Notes: a model not told the origin generated them from the letters alone. A stretch of 64,000 bases of DNA from Glebionis coronaria (GCA_025667525.1 CM046875.1:530373079-530437078), one strand, 5' to 3'; numbered from the stretch's first letter, positions 8,953-23,310 are shown. Made by a program: numbers and translations.

Positions 8953-11900
8953 TGTAACACCCCTAAATTTATACAATTCAATACAGCGGAAGACTCGTTG
9001 GTGTTACGGGTTAGCAAATTACTCACATCATAGACAACGCATAAAAATCGCGTCGTTTAATAAGAAAGCATTTCCATTCATAAATATCACAGTTACATAG
9101 GTCCCAAGTCATAGTATTTCATACAATTTACAAAACATTTGAATGGAAATTATTATTTAAGTGCGGGCCATGAATTCTTGTTGTCTTCCCGAGAATTACC
9201 TTCAAGTACCTGAGATAAAATATGTTAAAAGAAAAGGTCAGCGATAATGCCGAGTGAATTCATAGAGTTTAATAAAACCATCAATATATCATCGATATAT
9301 AATTATTACCGAAAATCATTTTTGTATAAATCTTTATAGTAGACCATAAAATAGGCAAAAAAACATTTTATACAAATCCTTGTCAAAATCACAATATAGG
9401 CTTTCGCCTTCAAAACCATTTACGAACCAATGTCGTAAAAATATCATACAATACGTTTTATAACGTCGTGTAGAGTTAAATAAAAACCGTTATATGAATA
9501 TGGTTATGTAAAACCAAATCACGAACATAAAATCAATAATAAGACCCTGTATTGCTAGTCAGGCAATATATCGCAATTCAATGTATAAAGCAGTATTTCG
9601 TTATTTTGGATTATTACAAGCCGCATGAAATTGTTACCTTACTACAACAAACAACGGGTAGCTAACCCGAAACTCATTTGCCCATCTAAATTAGCGTGTC
9701 GTCACAATAATCACGCTTTTGTAAATCTTCTCATACATAAATTCGCTTACCAATCAATGTAGCACAACAGGGAACAACCGTCAAGGCGCGAACTAGGGTG
9801 ATCGTCCCCAAATAGTACTATTATATGCATAAGCGTCTACCAAATCCCGGTAGTTCACAATTCATGCTAATGGGACTTTTAGTGACATAACCTAACTTTA
9901 ATAATCCATTTCATTTCATCTGTCGGGTCATATAATCATTCATCGGGTCATACAATCATTCGGGTCAAAATCAATAAACAAACAATCAGGACAAATGGTG
10001 TCCTATTTTATCAAAACTAACATGTTATCTCCCTCGCGGGTTTATAAAACATTTCATAAAAACATTTAAAAGAGTGCGAGGCTATGAACTCACGTTGATG
10101 TGGGAAAGCGGGTTATCGGCAATTCGGATGTACGGTACGTGCTTCAATCACGGAAACCTAGACAATTAATACTCGTCTTAGACTTTTGTCCAATGACTTT
10201 ATAAAAATAACAATTATGTATACATATGATGATTTTATATATATGATGATGATCAAGTGGGTTTATACATTCTTATTTACTCATTTTAGTGTTTATGTAT
10301 TGGTAACTTTTTACTAGTTTACTAGTTTTGCCTATTTACATGTTTTAGGTCCAATAAGCCTATTATAAGTTCATTAACTTGTATTAATCCATTTTATACT
10401 TGTATTATCAGTATTCATACTTTACATGTTGGGCCCAAATGGGTTAAGCCCAATAAGTAATTTTTATAAGTGTTTAACTTATTTAGTTAAATTATTAGTT
10501 TAAATATGCTAACTTAGCTCGTTAATGTCCGTATGTCATATAGTTCGGGTTTTATCGGTTTTTACTTGTTATATATGTTTATACATCAGTATGTGAGTTT
10601 ATAAAAGTTTACATTAGATGGGTCTGACCGTCTAAGTTTTATTTGACAAAAATGTTAATCTTTCGGTACTAGCCGAAAAGACGTAAAATTCATGTTTATA
10701 GTTGTATAACTTGGAAATTATTTTATACTTGTAATTTATAAAAATGTCTTATTTTATATCATAATATATGAAATTCTTATTTATAATTACTATTAATTGT
10801 TAGAGGGTTTTTATGTGTATATATTTTATAAATATATAAGTGAGTGCTTATTTTATATAAGTTTTTATTATACAAATCTGATTTTAAATTTCATGTTCAC
10901 CAAAACAGTCATATCTAGAGTTCTATATGGAGATAGAAGCCCAAATTTTTATGGCATAAACTAAATTATATGTTCTCTATTTAACTCTTGTATGGCTACT
11001 GTTGAATCAGCCTCTAAGTATTTTATAAAAATCGTCCAAGACAGTCTATGCAGATTTGTACTCTAATATTGTTTTGATCATATCTCACTCATCCTAATGA
11101 TTCCATTGCATGGCCAACTCACCACATGTGTAAAAATCATATACCTTACTGTTTCTTTAATAATATATTCCATTTTAATAGTTTATCATAAGTTTCTTCA
11201 CTGTTTTATACAGCCTAGTCTTTACATCATGATTTTAACACTTTTTCATGTAGATTCTTATCTTTTTAATCAAATCTATCAACACCAAATCCTCACATAA
11301 TATTTTTAATCATCATTAATCATCATATACATATACATAAATAAAGAAATTACAAGATTACATAATCAAAATAACAAGAAGGATAGGAAGAACAATCTTT
11401 ATACCACCAAGATGATGTAGGTTGTGATTAAGACATAGATTTTGATGGAAGAACTTGTGGTAGATCAACACCAATCTTCATGGCCACCAATACTTGTAAA
11501 CTTCATGTAGAAATCAGCCCTTACTTCACTTGAAAACTCCTTTTTAGATGTTAAAACTTGCACCAATCTTCATCTCTTTTGAAGGAGATTAACATATGTA
11601 AGTTATAACAATAGTTTGTGGTTAAAATTGTATGATGATGGGGTTGTGGTGATGATATGGGATGGAATATAGAGAGAGAGATGAGAGAGTTGTGAGTTTT
11701 GCATGAGTGAAAATGAGGTTAGTGGTTTAGAGATGGTGGTTTTGATGTGTGTTAGCTTACACATTAAGCTTCAAATGACAAGTGTAAGTAACTTGTTTAC
11801 AACTTGACACCAAGTTGTTGTGGTGTAGCATTTGTGCCGTCCCATGTGTATAAGGGTGGAATAAACTTGTTTTGTCCCATCCCGCTAATTTACGGGTATT

Positions 11901-12386
11901 CCTCGATTCTAGTTTCCTCGATTTACGTGCCCTCGGGCCGTTTTACGAAAAACGTTTTTATAAATTATGAATCAACGGCACAAAACGAATCTAATAAAAA
12001 TTGTCTCATCAAAAACGGAGTTCGAAAACGTAAATACTTAATCCTAAGGTTTCCGGTTTAGTCGTAAAGGACGTTAAATTATAATCGTAAGTCCTAATCT
12101 CTTCTTGTAAATTTGTGAGTTTATGAACCAACACAAATTTAAAATCTCAAAATAATATTCACGGGTAAATTTATTTTCTGAAATGTCGGACTGTCACCAA
12201 AACGGTGTATGTCAACGTAAGCACGTAACGTAGAATCCTCCGGTTTAAACGTAGTCGATGCTACTTCAAGACGTAAATCCAAATTTCTTCCCAAGAATAA
12301 GTGAGCTCATAATATAAAATTTAAAATAATGTTTTTAAATAATAATTGAGAATAAAATATCAACCATAAATTGACGGATTGTCACA
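8953..12386 (-). mobile_element. Chromo-2 left (3') LTR, 3.4 kb
   Basis: Runs from TGTAACACCCC to GGATTGTCACA (3434 bp) and matches 17772-21199 along its whole length. In the first ~245 bp I count about 7 substitutions and one indel between the LTRs. LTRs of this length are large for a gypsy element. The ORFs at 11097-11300 and 11804-12061 are shared with the other LTR only because the LTRs are copies; neither resembles a known protein. Confidence 0.92.
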
Positions 12387-13279
12387 GCATTTACCCCTAA
12401 ACAGGATCTTTGTCCTCAAAGATCATCTTATCTTCCTACTCGCTTCTTATAGAGTTAAAGCCATGTGGGTATTTCCTCCACATTCAGTCTTTTCTCACAA
12501 GTGTAATTCATTACAATACGCGAGTTTCATCAAACGTATCTACGGGAATAAGATCAGGCTTAATGTTGACTTACTTTCTCTATCCATGATGTTCACGGGT
12601 TTTTGATGAATGCAACTTTTCGCCGATCTAAACTTTAACAAGAAGTGATCAAATTCTCACTTGATAGACATTTTATCAAGTTCGATATACGAAACATAAT
12701 TCACGCAGCTCTTGAAGTTCTAGGGTAGATCCAGCTTATATGCCTTTCAAACCAATCTCTTACATCATCTCAATGGTCCCATTCAACGGGGACTTATATC
12801 CCATGATCTTTCAGATCATCAATTCATTTTTCCATGGTTAAATTTTTTGGCATAACTTCGCTACCCATCTGGCACTTCAAGATCTACATTTCATATTCAC
12901 ATAACCTCCTGCCCACTACCGGCAGTCAATAATCAGATCCTAATTTCAATAATCATTTCAGGTCTCGCGGGTCGAGTATTTTATAAGGTCAGGTTCGCCA
13001 TCATAGGAAACCTTAAACCTAAAAGACATGTCCAACTCACAATGGGTGTATGTCGGGTGTCTTCATTCCAACTCATGCTTACAGATGCTCTAATATAGAT
13101 CCTAACAAGATTCGATCTCGATACTAACACGATAATTATCAATGATTATCTTTCTAAAGGAAAGCGATTATACAGTTTATTACCAAAGGTCAATCATTCA
13201 AGCATAAAACATTACTTCTAGCATTTTGTATCGTTACTGTACCTCGTCCCTTCGATTGGGATGGTAAACAGCACTCTCA

Positions 13280-13510
13280 TCAAGGTTCGTTCCCAATGAC
13301 TTCTGAGCAAATCTCTAGAAATTCGATGCGAAGCGAGGATCTTGATAGAGATGATTCATACGGCATACTATGTTTACACAACTCCTTTAAATACAAAAGA
13401 GTCGATTTCTTCATCCAGAATCTATCATTAACAGGAATGATATTAGCAGATTTGGTCAGTCTGTCGATGATGACCCAAATCGAATCAAATTCAGATGATG
13501 ACCTTTGCAA
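13280..13510 (-). pseudogene. Chromo-2 integrase fragment
   Basis: A 76-codon frame containing SIWVIIDRLTKSANIIPVND, the conserved stretch after the first catalytic Asp of chromovirus integrase. The same motif in Chromo-1 is [14 protein letters not shown]. Everything before and after it in frame is broken. Confidence 0.8.
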
Positions 13511-14699
13511 TAGATAGTCGTTTACTAATGTATGAGGCGATGTCTGCCTTCATAATTTGCCATCAGTACAACTTCTTCATATAAAGATACATTTAATCAG
13601 AAATGACAGGAATAGAATACTTATACTTACGAGATTCCAACATAACTAAATCTCTAAATCTCCATATTTAGACAATCACAAGTGGACTTTTAAAACATTT
13701 AACGCCATCGGCTTCTCAATTCTAATGGTTCACATTAGCCGCGAACCCCTTTTATTATCTATATTATCCTTCTTAAAAGCATTGTTTATTTCTAAATTGT
13801 TCGGCAATTTATTTTGCACCTTCATTATTAAGGAACATGTCCTAATTGGTTCTTTATCTTTTCTATATAATGCGTCAATATCTACATTCACCTTTTCCTG
13901 ATGAAATAACTATCAGGACCGTATTTATTCGAAAATTCTTTCTTCACATTTCTATGCTTTAGTTTCGTCTCAACTATTATTTTTATTAGTTTTGCTCAAT
14001 CCGACATTTAAAGCGTCGATAAATATTACAAGTAATTAAATAATAAATATTAAATTTTTATGAAATGTAAACGTAAAATTTTTAAATTTCTTAGTTCGAC
14101 CAATTATATAAAAATGTTCAAAAGAAATTTGAATTTAATTAACATGATCTTTGTTGATTTATTGAAAATACTTAATAAGATCCGTAAATGTTCGAAAATC
14201 TTTGTTTATACTTTGGTCAAAATTTTCTTAGTTGAAAAGCAAAAATTGTCGTTTCAAATTCCAAGTCATGGTTAAAATGGTTTCCTTAATCCCTCTTACG
14301 TTGTCTTGAGGTATACACAAACATTTACCCCTAAACAAGAGTTTAGTTAAATGATTTGTGTATAAGGGGATAATCCCTCAAAAGTACTTTTCGATAAAAC
14401 ATTTGTCAAAACACATTTGCACTTTCTTTTTGGTAAAACCCAAAGTCTTAAAAGGGCTCTAAATTTTTGAAGAATCAATATAGATTCCATTATCTTATTA
14501 ATCACACGGTCAAATAATGTAAAGGATTAAGTCTTTAATCACATGTTAAATACACGAGGTACAAGTTTTCATTGTTCGGCCAATTTAGGGCAATCTATAA
14601 ATAATTATTAACTCCTTCTTATTCTTATAAATAAACAAATGGTCCTTAAGATCACAAGCATGAATTTATCAAATTACAACCTACACACGTGATTCACCA

Positions 14700-14930
14700 A
14701 ATTTAGGGATGCTACATGTGTATTAGTCAATCCAAACGACATCACGTGAAACTCATAATGTTCCTTACAAGTTCTGGATGTAGTGATCGGAATAGATGAT
14801 CTTCTTTGCGGACGCGAAGTTGATGATAACCATGCCGTGGATCAAATTTCCTGAATATACGCTAGAACCTTGTAAATGATCGAACAATCTATCATCTTGG
14901 ATAGTGGATATAGATTTTGATCATCAATTT
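14700..14930 (-). pseudogene. Chromo-2 reverse transcriptase trace
   Basis: On the minus strand a frame reads KFDPRHGYHQLRVRKED, which aligns with the RT motif [17 protein letters not shown] in Chromo-1. Adjacent frames read fragments like LFDHLQG and MSF before the palm motif. Multiple stops and shifts are present, so this is a decayed RT core with no usable frame. Confidence 0.65.
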
Positions 14931-17756
14931 ACCTAGTTCACGGTAATTCAATAAATATAAGGAATGATAACACCATAGCTCTTCATAATGACGAGCTTGG
15001 TAGAATAAAGCTTTCTCTGACAACTCTTTCAGTTGTACGGTAACACTTTCGATTCAAATGATGCTGAAGTATAGTGCACACGCCACAGGTGCAACACCAG
15101 GAATATAATCAATACCAAATTCAACTTGCCTTAATGGCAAAAGTCTAGGTAATTTACCAACAAATACCTTCTGAAGTTTCAGATAACAGAAACATCTTTT
15201 AATAAATTCATATTAGGTTCTTTCTAGATTATAATATCTATGACTAATTCACAACCATTCACGGTATAATTTCAAGTATAAATGTAGGATATGGTCATTC
15301 ATCAAGAATTATTTAAATAACTTTTGATAATCAACATCTTATCTTTTAGGGGAATTCTACTCGAGTTCCCATCAATTAAGACAATGTCGTCATGTCATAA
15401 TCAATCAATCCATTCTACTGGCACTATCAACTTTCCAGTTTTATTGTCGTTGATAAGATGTGAACTTCTCAAAAGACTAATAATAACTCATAATCCTTCA
15501 CAATTCAAGGATATCTGGGGACATAACTAACCTTAAAAGAGTAAGGTCAACGCATAATCTACGCGAGAGAATTTCAAATCAGATACAGACGAAAACATTT
15601 AATGAATATGAATATATCCCATGTTTTCATAATTTGAGTACGCATTCGAAAGCTCCTCGGATCGTTACCCAGGTCATTCAAATGAAATCAAATCAAAAGA
15701 AATGATAGGAACGTCGATACATCCAGTCGGGTATCAACACTCGGTAATCAGATACTTTTCCTAAGAATCTCACTACGGGAGAACTGGACAAGAAAGAATT
15801 GTCAATTGTCAAATAAGACAATTTCCACAGATGAGTAAATTCGACTCAGAAGAATAGATGCTACAGGCACATATGTAGGTGTCCCTAACACTATGTCCCT
15901 ATCTTTCACTTCTTGCAGATCTCATAAAATTTAATCTTTCACAATTTTTAAAGAAAATGTGGTGTTTATTAATCAGTTTTATGGTGACTACTAATCAGCC
16001 TTGCATGGTCCATTCCAAATTGTATGTAGGCGCGCAACTATATACAATTTCAAGATTAACGATGCAATGCTCAGTTAGTCAAAATTTTATCATCATGTTT
16101 ATAATAAAAGCATTTTCATGCTTAATTCTTAAATAAGAATCAAAAATAAATTTTCAATGATTTTCTTTGTTATGAAAACAATTAAGTTTTCCAAGGTGTT
16201 TTATAAACAACTTCATTTCGATAACAATCACTTATAAATCTCACTTTGAATAATCCTTATAGTGATGAAAATTCAATTTTTCTCAAGGGATACTGTTTTA
16301 TCTTATAATAACAATCAGTGATCTGCAAAAGAGTGATGAAGAGTTGTTCACCAAGAACTAACTACAATATAATAGAAAATGATCTTAGCCAAATAATCAT
16401 GAGGTTCATGACCTTGATGGCACTCAAAAATAATAATTCACAACGTAACTCAAATCGAGATGAGTACTTGTTCAATGGTTGCATCACTAATGCGAACATT
16501 AGGATGAAGCAATAAAGGATAGATAACATCGATACATGTAGAATTTAGCAATCAAAGGTAGTCTTTTCATTAATCACAAACAAGTCAAAATTGTACCGTA
16601 ACACATTATGTGTCACTATGTCATACAATTCCAAGAACTCATCCTACCAACTGATGTCTCAGTTAAGTTAGGGATTATTTTTAAAAGATACCACAATGAA
16701 TACTAATCTACAAGAGTCATTAGGTGTTCCACATGTCCCGAAAGATCCATCGGTCCCAATTCAGAAGAAGATTTCTTCAGTTTATTTATTGGACACTAGG
16801 CATCCTCATCATTGGACAATGGCCTAGGAACAACACTTAACACGAATCAACAATCAATTAAAACCTTATAATTCAATCACAGGACTTAATGACTTCCTCT
16901 TAACAATCTCATATTCCATATAAGTTAAATTTTATTTTATTCAAGTTTTAATCAACTTATACTCAATTCAATATCCTACCTTATTTCCCAATACTTCAAC
17001 TTTATTTTTAAACCTTAAAAGGGCAATAAAAGCTCGATATGAACAACACTTAATTTCCAATCCTATAACTCCTTTATCAATAATTATCAAATGAGTCACT
17101 AGTATGAAATGACTTGATCATTCAACTAGACTTCTCGGAAAGGTACTTGTGGCATGAGGCTTTTGGGTAATGGTTCCAATGATAGCCTCAAGCGCAACAT
17201 TCACCCTTTTGATTTCAATTTAAGAATTGGATGACAACGAATCAGATGACATCTTTCTAGGTGGTAACGTTTTGTCAAACTCCACTCTATAAGGAAAGAT
17301 CCTCATGACATCGATATCAGATTTAATCTCGCCAATTCTTCTTTAATATCACAATAAACTAATATCAACATTTCTACGAATATCAACCATTTTGTTGGGA
17401 TCATAAATATCCACAACTTGGTTTAGATCTGGAATAGCTAGATTTCCTACAGAAATAGCTTAGATTAATTTACTAGGGGAGTTAGGGTTTCTTGTGACAA
17501 TCTACGTCGTATAAGTATTAAAATAATCGTCAACAATCATGTAATCAAATTACAACATATATATATAATCCAAGTTATATATATATATTAAAATAACACT
17601 TCTCAGTCTGGCCTTGTTGGTAACTCGGGAATTCTTCGGCACCGTTATAGTCAAAAGATTTTTAGACATTTCGTGAAAAATGTTTATAGTTAAAAGATTT
17701 TGAAATGTTTTATTCAAAACCTTGGTTTTAAAAATCTTTCGTTCTCTATAACGAGA

Positions 17757-17768
17757 GCTCTGGTACCA
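17757..17768 (-). other. Primer binding site of Chromo-2
   Basis: Minus strand TGGTACCAGAGC, close to the initiator-Met site TGGTATCAGAGC, placed three bases after the LTR end. It fixes the minus orientation. Confidence 0.78.
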
Positions 17769-17771
17769 AAC

Positions 17772-20700
17772 TGTAACACCCCCAAATTTATACAATTCAA
17801 TACAGCGGAAGACTCGTTGGTGTTACGGGTTATCACATTACTCACATCATAGACAACGCTTAAAAATCGCATCGTTTAATAAGAAAGCATTTCCATTCAT
17901 AAATATCACAGTTACATAGGTCCCAAGTCATAGTATTTCATAAATTTACAAAACATTTGAATGTAAATTATTATTTAAGTGCGGGCCATGAATTCTTGTT
18001 GTCTTCCTGAGAATTACCTTCAAGTACCTGAGATAAAACATGTTAAAAGAAAAGGTCAGCGATAATGCCGAGTGAATTCATAGAGTTTAATAAAACCATC
18101 AATATATCATCGGTATATAATTATTACTGAAAATCATTTTTGTATAAATCTTTATAGTAGACCATAAAATAGGCCAAAAACATTTTATACAAATCCTTGT
18201 CAAAATCACAATATAGGCTTTCGCCTTCAAAACCATTATACGAACCAATGTCGTAAAAATATCATACAATACGTTTTATAACGTCGTGTAGAGTTAAATA
18301 AAAACCGTTATATGAATATGGTTATGTAAAACCAAATCACGAACATAAAATCAATAATAAGACCCTGTATTGCTAGTCAGGCAATATATCGTAATTCAGT
18401 GTATAAAGCAGTATTTCGTTATTTTGGATTATTACAAGCCGCATGACATTGTTACCTTACTACAACAAACAACGGGTAGCTAACCCGAAACTCATTTGCC
18501 CATTTAATTAGCGTGTCGTCACAATAATCACGCTTGTGTAAATCTTCTCATACATAAATTCGCTTACCAATCAATGTGGCTTGACGGGGATCAACCGTCA
18601 AGGCGCGAACTGGGGTGATCGTCCCCAAATAGTACTATTATATGCATAAGCGTCTACCAAATCCCGGTAGTTAACAATTCATGCTAATGGGACTTTTAGT
18701 GACATAACCTAACTTTAATAATCTATTTCATTTTATCTATCGGGTCATATAATCATTCATCAGGTCATACAATCATTCGGGTCAAAATCAATAAACAAAC
18801 AGTCAGGACAAATGGTGTCCTATTTTATCAAAACTAACATGTTATCTCCCTCGCGGGTTTATAAAACTTTTCATAAAAAAATTTAAAAGAGTGCGAGGCT
18901 ATGAACTCACGTTGATGTGGGAAAGCGGGTTATCGGCAATTCGGATGTACGGTACGTGCTTCAATCATGGAAACCTAGAAAATTAATACTCGTCTTAGAC
19001 TTTTGTCCAATGACTTTATAAAAATAACAATTATGTATACATATGATGATTTTATATATATGATGATGATCAAGTGGGTTTATACATTCTTATTTACTCA
19101 TTTTAGTGTTTATGTATTGGTAATTTTTTACTAGTTTACTAGTTTTGCCTATTTACATGTTTTAGGTCCAATAAGCCTATTATAAGTTCATTAACTTGTA
19201 TTAATCCATTTTATACTTGTATTATCAGTATTCATACTTTACATATTGGGCCCAAATGGGTTAAGCCCAATAAGTAATTTTTATAAGTGTTTAACTTATT
19301 TAGTTAAATTATTAGTTCAAATATGCTAACTTAGCTCGTTAATGTCCGTATGTCATATAGTTCGGGTTTTATCGGTTTTTACTTGTTATATATGTTTATA
19401 CATCAGTATGTGAGTTTATAAAAGTTTACATTAGACGGGTCCGACCGTCTAAGTTTTATTTGACAAAAACGTTAATCTTTCGGTACTAGCCGAAAAACGT
19501 AAAAATCATGTTTATAGTTGTATAACTTGGAAATTATTTTATACTTGTAATTTATAAAAATGTCTTATTTTATATCATAATATATAAAATTCTTATTTAT
19601 AATTACTATTAATTGTTAGTGGGTTTTCATGTGTATATATTTTATAAATATATAAGTGAGTGCTTATTTTATATAAGTTTTTATTATACAAATCTGATTT
19701 TAAATTTCATGTTCACCAAAACAGCCATATCTAGAGTTCTATATGGAGATAGAAGCCCAAATGTTTATGGCATAAACTACATGATTTGTTCTCTATTTAA
19801 CTCTTTTATGGCTACTGTTGAATCAGCTTCTAAGTATTTTATACAAATCGTCCAAAACAGTCTATGCAGATTTGTACTCTAATATTGTTTTGATCATATC
19901 TCACTCATCCTAATGATTCCATTGCATGGCCAACTCACCACATGTGTAAAAATCATATACCTTACTGTTTCTTTAATAATCTATGCCATTTTAACAGTTT
20001 ATCATAAGTTTCTTCACTGTTTTATACAGCCTAGTCTTTACATCATGATTTTAACACTTTTTCATGTAGATTCTTATCTTTTTAATCAAATCTATCAACA
20101 CCAAATCCCCACATAATATTTTTAATCATCATTCATCATCATATACATATACATAAATAAAGAAATTACAAGATTAAATAATCAAAATAACAAGAAGGAT
20201 AGGAAGAATAATCTTTATACCACCAAGAGATGTAGGTTGTGATTAAGACATGGATTTTGATAGAAGAACTTGTGGTAGATCAACACCAATCTTCATGGCT
20301 ACCAATACTTGTAAACTTCATGTAGAAATCAGCCCTTACTTCACTTGAAAACTCCTTTTTAGATGTTAAAACTTGCACCAATCTTCATCTCTTTTGAAGG
20401 AGATTAACATATGTAAGTTATAACAATAGTTTGTGGTTAAAATTGTATGATGATGGTGTTGTGGTGATGATATGGGACGTAATATAGAGAGAGAGATGAG
20501 AGAGTTGTGAGTTTTGCATGAGTGGAAATGAGGTTAGTGGTTTAGAGATGGTGGTTTTGATGTGTGTTAGCTTACACATTAAGCTTCAAATGACAAGTGT
20601 AAGTAACTTGTTTACAACTTGACACAAAGTTGTTGTTGTGTAGAATTTGTGCCGTCCCATGTGTATAGGGGTGGGATAAACTTGTTTTGTCCCATCCCGC

Positions 20701-21199
20701 ATTTACGGGTATTCCTCGATTCTAGTTTCCTCGATTTGCGTGCCTTCGGGTCATTTTACGAAAAACGTTTTTATAAATTATGAATCAACGGCACAAAACG
20801 TATCTAATAAAAATTGTCTCATCAAAAACGGAGTTCGAAAACGTAAATACGTAATCCTAAGGTTTCCGGTTTAGTCGTAAAGGACGTTAAATTATAATCG
20901 TAAGTCCTAATCTCTTCTCGTAAATTTGTGAGTTTATGAACCAACACAAATTTAAAATCTCAAAATAATATTCACGGATAAATTTATTTTCTGAAATGTC
21001 GGACTGTCACCAAAACGGTGTATGTAAACGTAAGCACGTAACGTAGAATCCTCCGGTTTAAACGTAGTCGATGCTACTTCAAGACGTAAATCCAAATTTC
21101 TTCCCAAAAATAAGTGATTTCATAATATAACATTTAAAATAATATTTTTAAATAATAATTGAGAATAAAATATCAACCATAAATTGACGGATTGTCACA
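17772..21199 (-). mobile_element. Chromo-2 right (5') LTR, 3.4 kb
   Basis: Runs from TGTAACACCCC to GATTGTCACA (3428 bp) and is a copy of 8953-12386. It holds no convincing gene. ORFs at 19613-19882 and 19913-20116 mirror those of the left LTR. Confidence 0.92.
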
Positions 21200-21204
21200 A
21201 ACTA
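21200..21204. repeat. TSD of Chromo-2, right copy (AACTA)
   Basis: AACTA following the LTR end at 21199, identical to 8948-8952. This proves Chromo-2 inserted into the Chromo-1 LTR. Confidence 0.9.
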
Positions 21205-22413
21205 AGTAATATACTTTCGGTTATACATGAAATACTAGTTTTAATATTTAACCCAAGTCATGAATTTAATTAAATTAACAAGTCTAGTAATTAATTTAAT
21301 TAAACATATTTTCCGATTTTAATAATTCCCGAAACCCGAACCCGTGTTTTAAAAATTAACCCGAGCCCGAAACCCGGGGTCACATATAAGCCGAGCCAAA
21401 CACCCTTGACAGTGGCTAACCCGGCCTAGCCGGTTGCCACTGTCCGAGTGGTTTACCCGCTGCCCAAGCCACGACTAGCTGCTGCCGGACCCGGTTCCTA
21501 CCGGCGGTCTACCGGTTCATACCGGTTCACAGCCGGTTCATACCGGTTGTGACCGGTTCCTCCTGCTTGTTGTGTTCGGTTCCCCCTGTTAGCCATAAAG
21601 CCCCACCGAGACCCTATAGGTCTCGGTTGGCACTCGGTCCAAAACAAAACCCCACCCCGACTCGCGGTCGGGTCTCCTTGCTGCGTTCGAACCACACGAA
21701 CCCCACACCTAGACCATGAGGTCTCGGTTGGGCAAAACAAACACCACTGAGAGCCTTGAGGCTCTCGGCTTGGGTCTCGCCGAACCAAAGCAACACCAAA
21801 TACCGCTTAAACCATGATTTAATTAATCCAACATGTTTTATTTACTTGTTTTTAAGATTAATTAAATAAGAACATGAATTCAGTAAGAATTAAAAAAGAA
21901 AAGAAAAGGTTTTTGATTATACCGAACACGTGGAAGAAAGAATTAAGATCACGATCACGTACACACAATAATTAAGTAGCAACAATCGTCCGGTTTGTCC
22001 TTGTGGTTTGTGGTGGCCGGCTGCAAGAGAGGCAAAGGAGCAAGGAAGAACTTTTTTTTGTAAACCTAAAATATGTTTATGTTTTCCTAGAGTTTTGTTA
22101 TTATGGGTTTTAAGTTGGGTCATAGGCCGAAGCCATCTCTTCCATTTCTCTTGCCTTAGCCGCGACTCATAGGGAGCCCACGGGGAAACCCGTAGTTTTC
22201 CCGAGCTAAATTATTTACGTGTACGTTCATGTTTAATTATCGTGATTTTTATATGTCGTGTACTTAACACATTTATAATATATACGTAATTACATGTTAT
22301 TAAATATCGTGACACGTGAATTATATTATAAATGGAAAATTTTAATTTTACCGTATTTTTGGATGTTCACTGTTCATGTGTACTGTTCATGGTATTTTAA
22401 TGCGGGTTTTACA
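21205..22413 (-). mobile_element. 5' LTR of Chromo-1, second segment
   Basis: Continues the LTR interrupted at 8952 and matches about 950-2110. It ends in GGGTTTTACA at 22413, the exact LTR terminus. The ACCGGTT-rich GC block (21400-21790) is repeated here. The sequence then changes abruptly to Chromo-3 coding DNA. Confidence 0.88.
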
Positions 22414-23025
22414 AAACTCTACCTCACGAGCAGGTGGTATGCCCGGAAGTTCTTCAGGAAACATGTTGGGAAATTCTGACACGATAAGCTGATTCTGGAT
22501 GGATGGAGATTCAGCCTTTATATCATGAACAGTAGCTAAGTAGACCTCACAACCATGTGACAGTAACGCACGTGCTTGTAAGGTTGAAATTATTTGTACA
22601 GACCTTACTAGTATAAAACCGTTGTGAATGTACTCTGGTGCGTTTACATCACCGAAGATGACCCGATATGAATGGCAATCTATGGTGGCGTGGTGTTTGG
22701 ATAGCCAGTCCATGCCTGATATCATGTCGAAATCGCACATGTCCAAAGGAAGTGTGTCAACTGGACGAATTATGTCGTCAAACTCAAGGGGAAGACCCTT
22801 GTACCCATGTGTGATGCGTACAGTGTCTCTTAAGGGCGTGGAAATGTTTAAGACATTTTCTAGTGGCATAGGGGACATCCTAACACGTTTGGCATAAGCA
22901 GTGGATATGACCGAATGAGTAGCACTCGTGTCAAATAAAATGCATGCAACTTGACCATACATATACAAGATTCCAGTGATGGTATATGTTGACTTGTTGG
23001 CTTGATCACGCGAGGTCGTGTACAC
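22414..23025 (-). pseudogene. Chromo-3 protease and start of RT, truncated at the Chromo-1 boundary
   Basis: A gypsy aspartic protease frame homologous to 5097-5600. Motifs: CILFDTSATHSVIS (active-site triplet Asp-Thr-Ser instead of Asp-Thr/Ser-Gly), LPLEFDDIIRPVDTLPLD, MISGMDWLSKHHATIDC and YRVIFGD. It runs on to the pre-RT segment VSEFPNMFPEELPGIPPARE and is cut exactly where the Chromo-1 LTR ends (22413). The homologous Chromo-1 sequence continues into RT near 5000, so the rest of Chromo-3 Pol should lie beyond the left edge of Chromo-1, outside this window. Confidence 0.85.
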
Positions 23026-23233
23026 ACGTCCAGTAGTAGTGGTGGCTTGGAATCGGCATGTCCAGAAGTGCCCTCGATCTCACCCTTACGGCAGTCCTTC
23101 ATGCGATGGCCTGGCTGGCCACCCTTGAAGCAAGCATCGCTATCACGGCGACACGGACCTGGGTGTCTGCGGTTGCACGTACTGCAGAGAGGGTGAGTAT
23201 ACCCTCCAACAGGCGCCCTAGCTGGATGGGAGC

Positions 23234-23310
23234 CTGTTTCAGAAAAGTATACGCGAGGCATGATTATTGGGTACAAATAGGACAATGCAGAAAATCGTAA
23301 GATGTAATAC
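23234..23310 (-). other. Gag intron 3 of Chromo-3 (77 bp)
   Basis: Minus-strand GTATTACATC...CTGAAACAG between ACTTCTG and GCTCCCATCC. Phase 1. The acceptor CTGAAACAG is identical to that in Chromo-1. Confidence 0.74.

Larger units (their letters stand above)
12387..17771 (-). mobile_element. Chromo-2 internal region, heavily decayed gypsy coding sequence
   Basis: The 5.4 kb between the LTRs contains only scattered coding traces in the minus direction: integrase near 13280-13510 and RT near 14700-14930. The polypurine candidate TTTAGGGGTAAATGC (minus strand) abuts the left LTR at 12387-12401. No frame longer than about 90 codons survives, so the copy cannot make its own proteins. Beyond the two traces I cannot assign the remaining sequence. 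Confidence 0.8.

Noticed and set aside
19913..20116. 67-aa ORF repeated at 11097-11300, apparently conserved
   Set aside because: Both lie at the same place in the two Chromo-2 LTRs, so similarity follows from LTR duplication. No known protein is matched.
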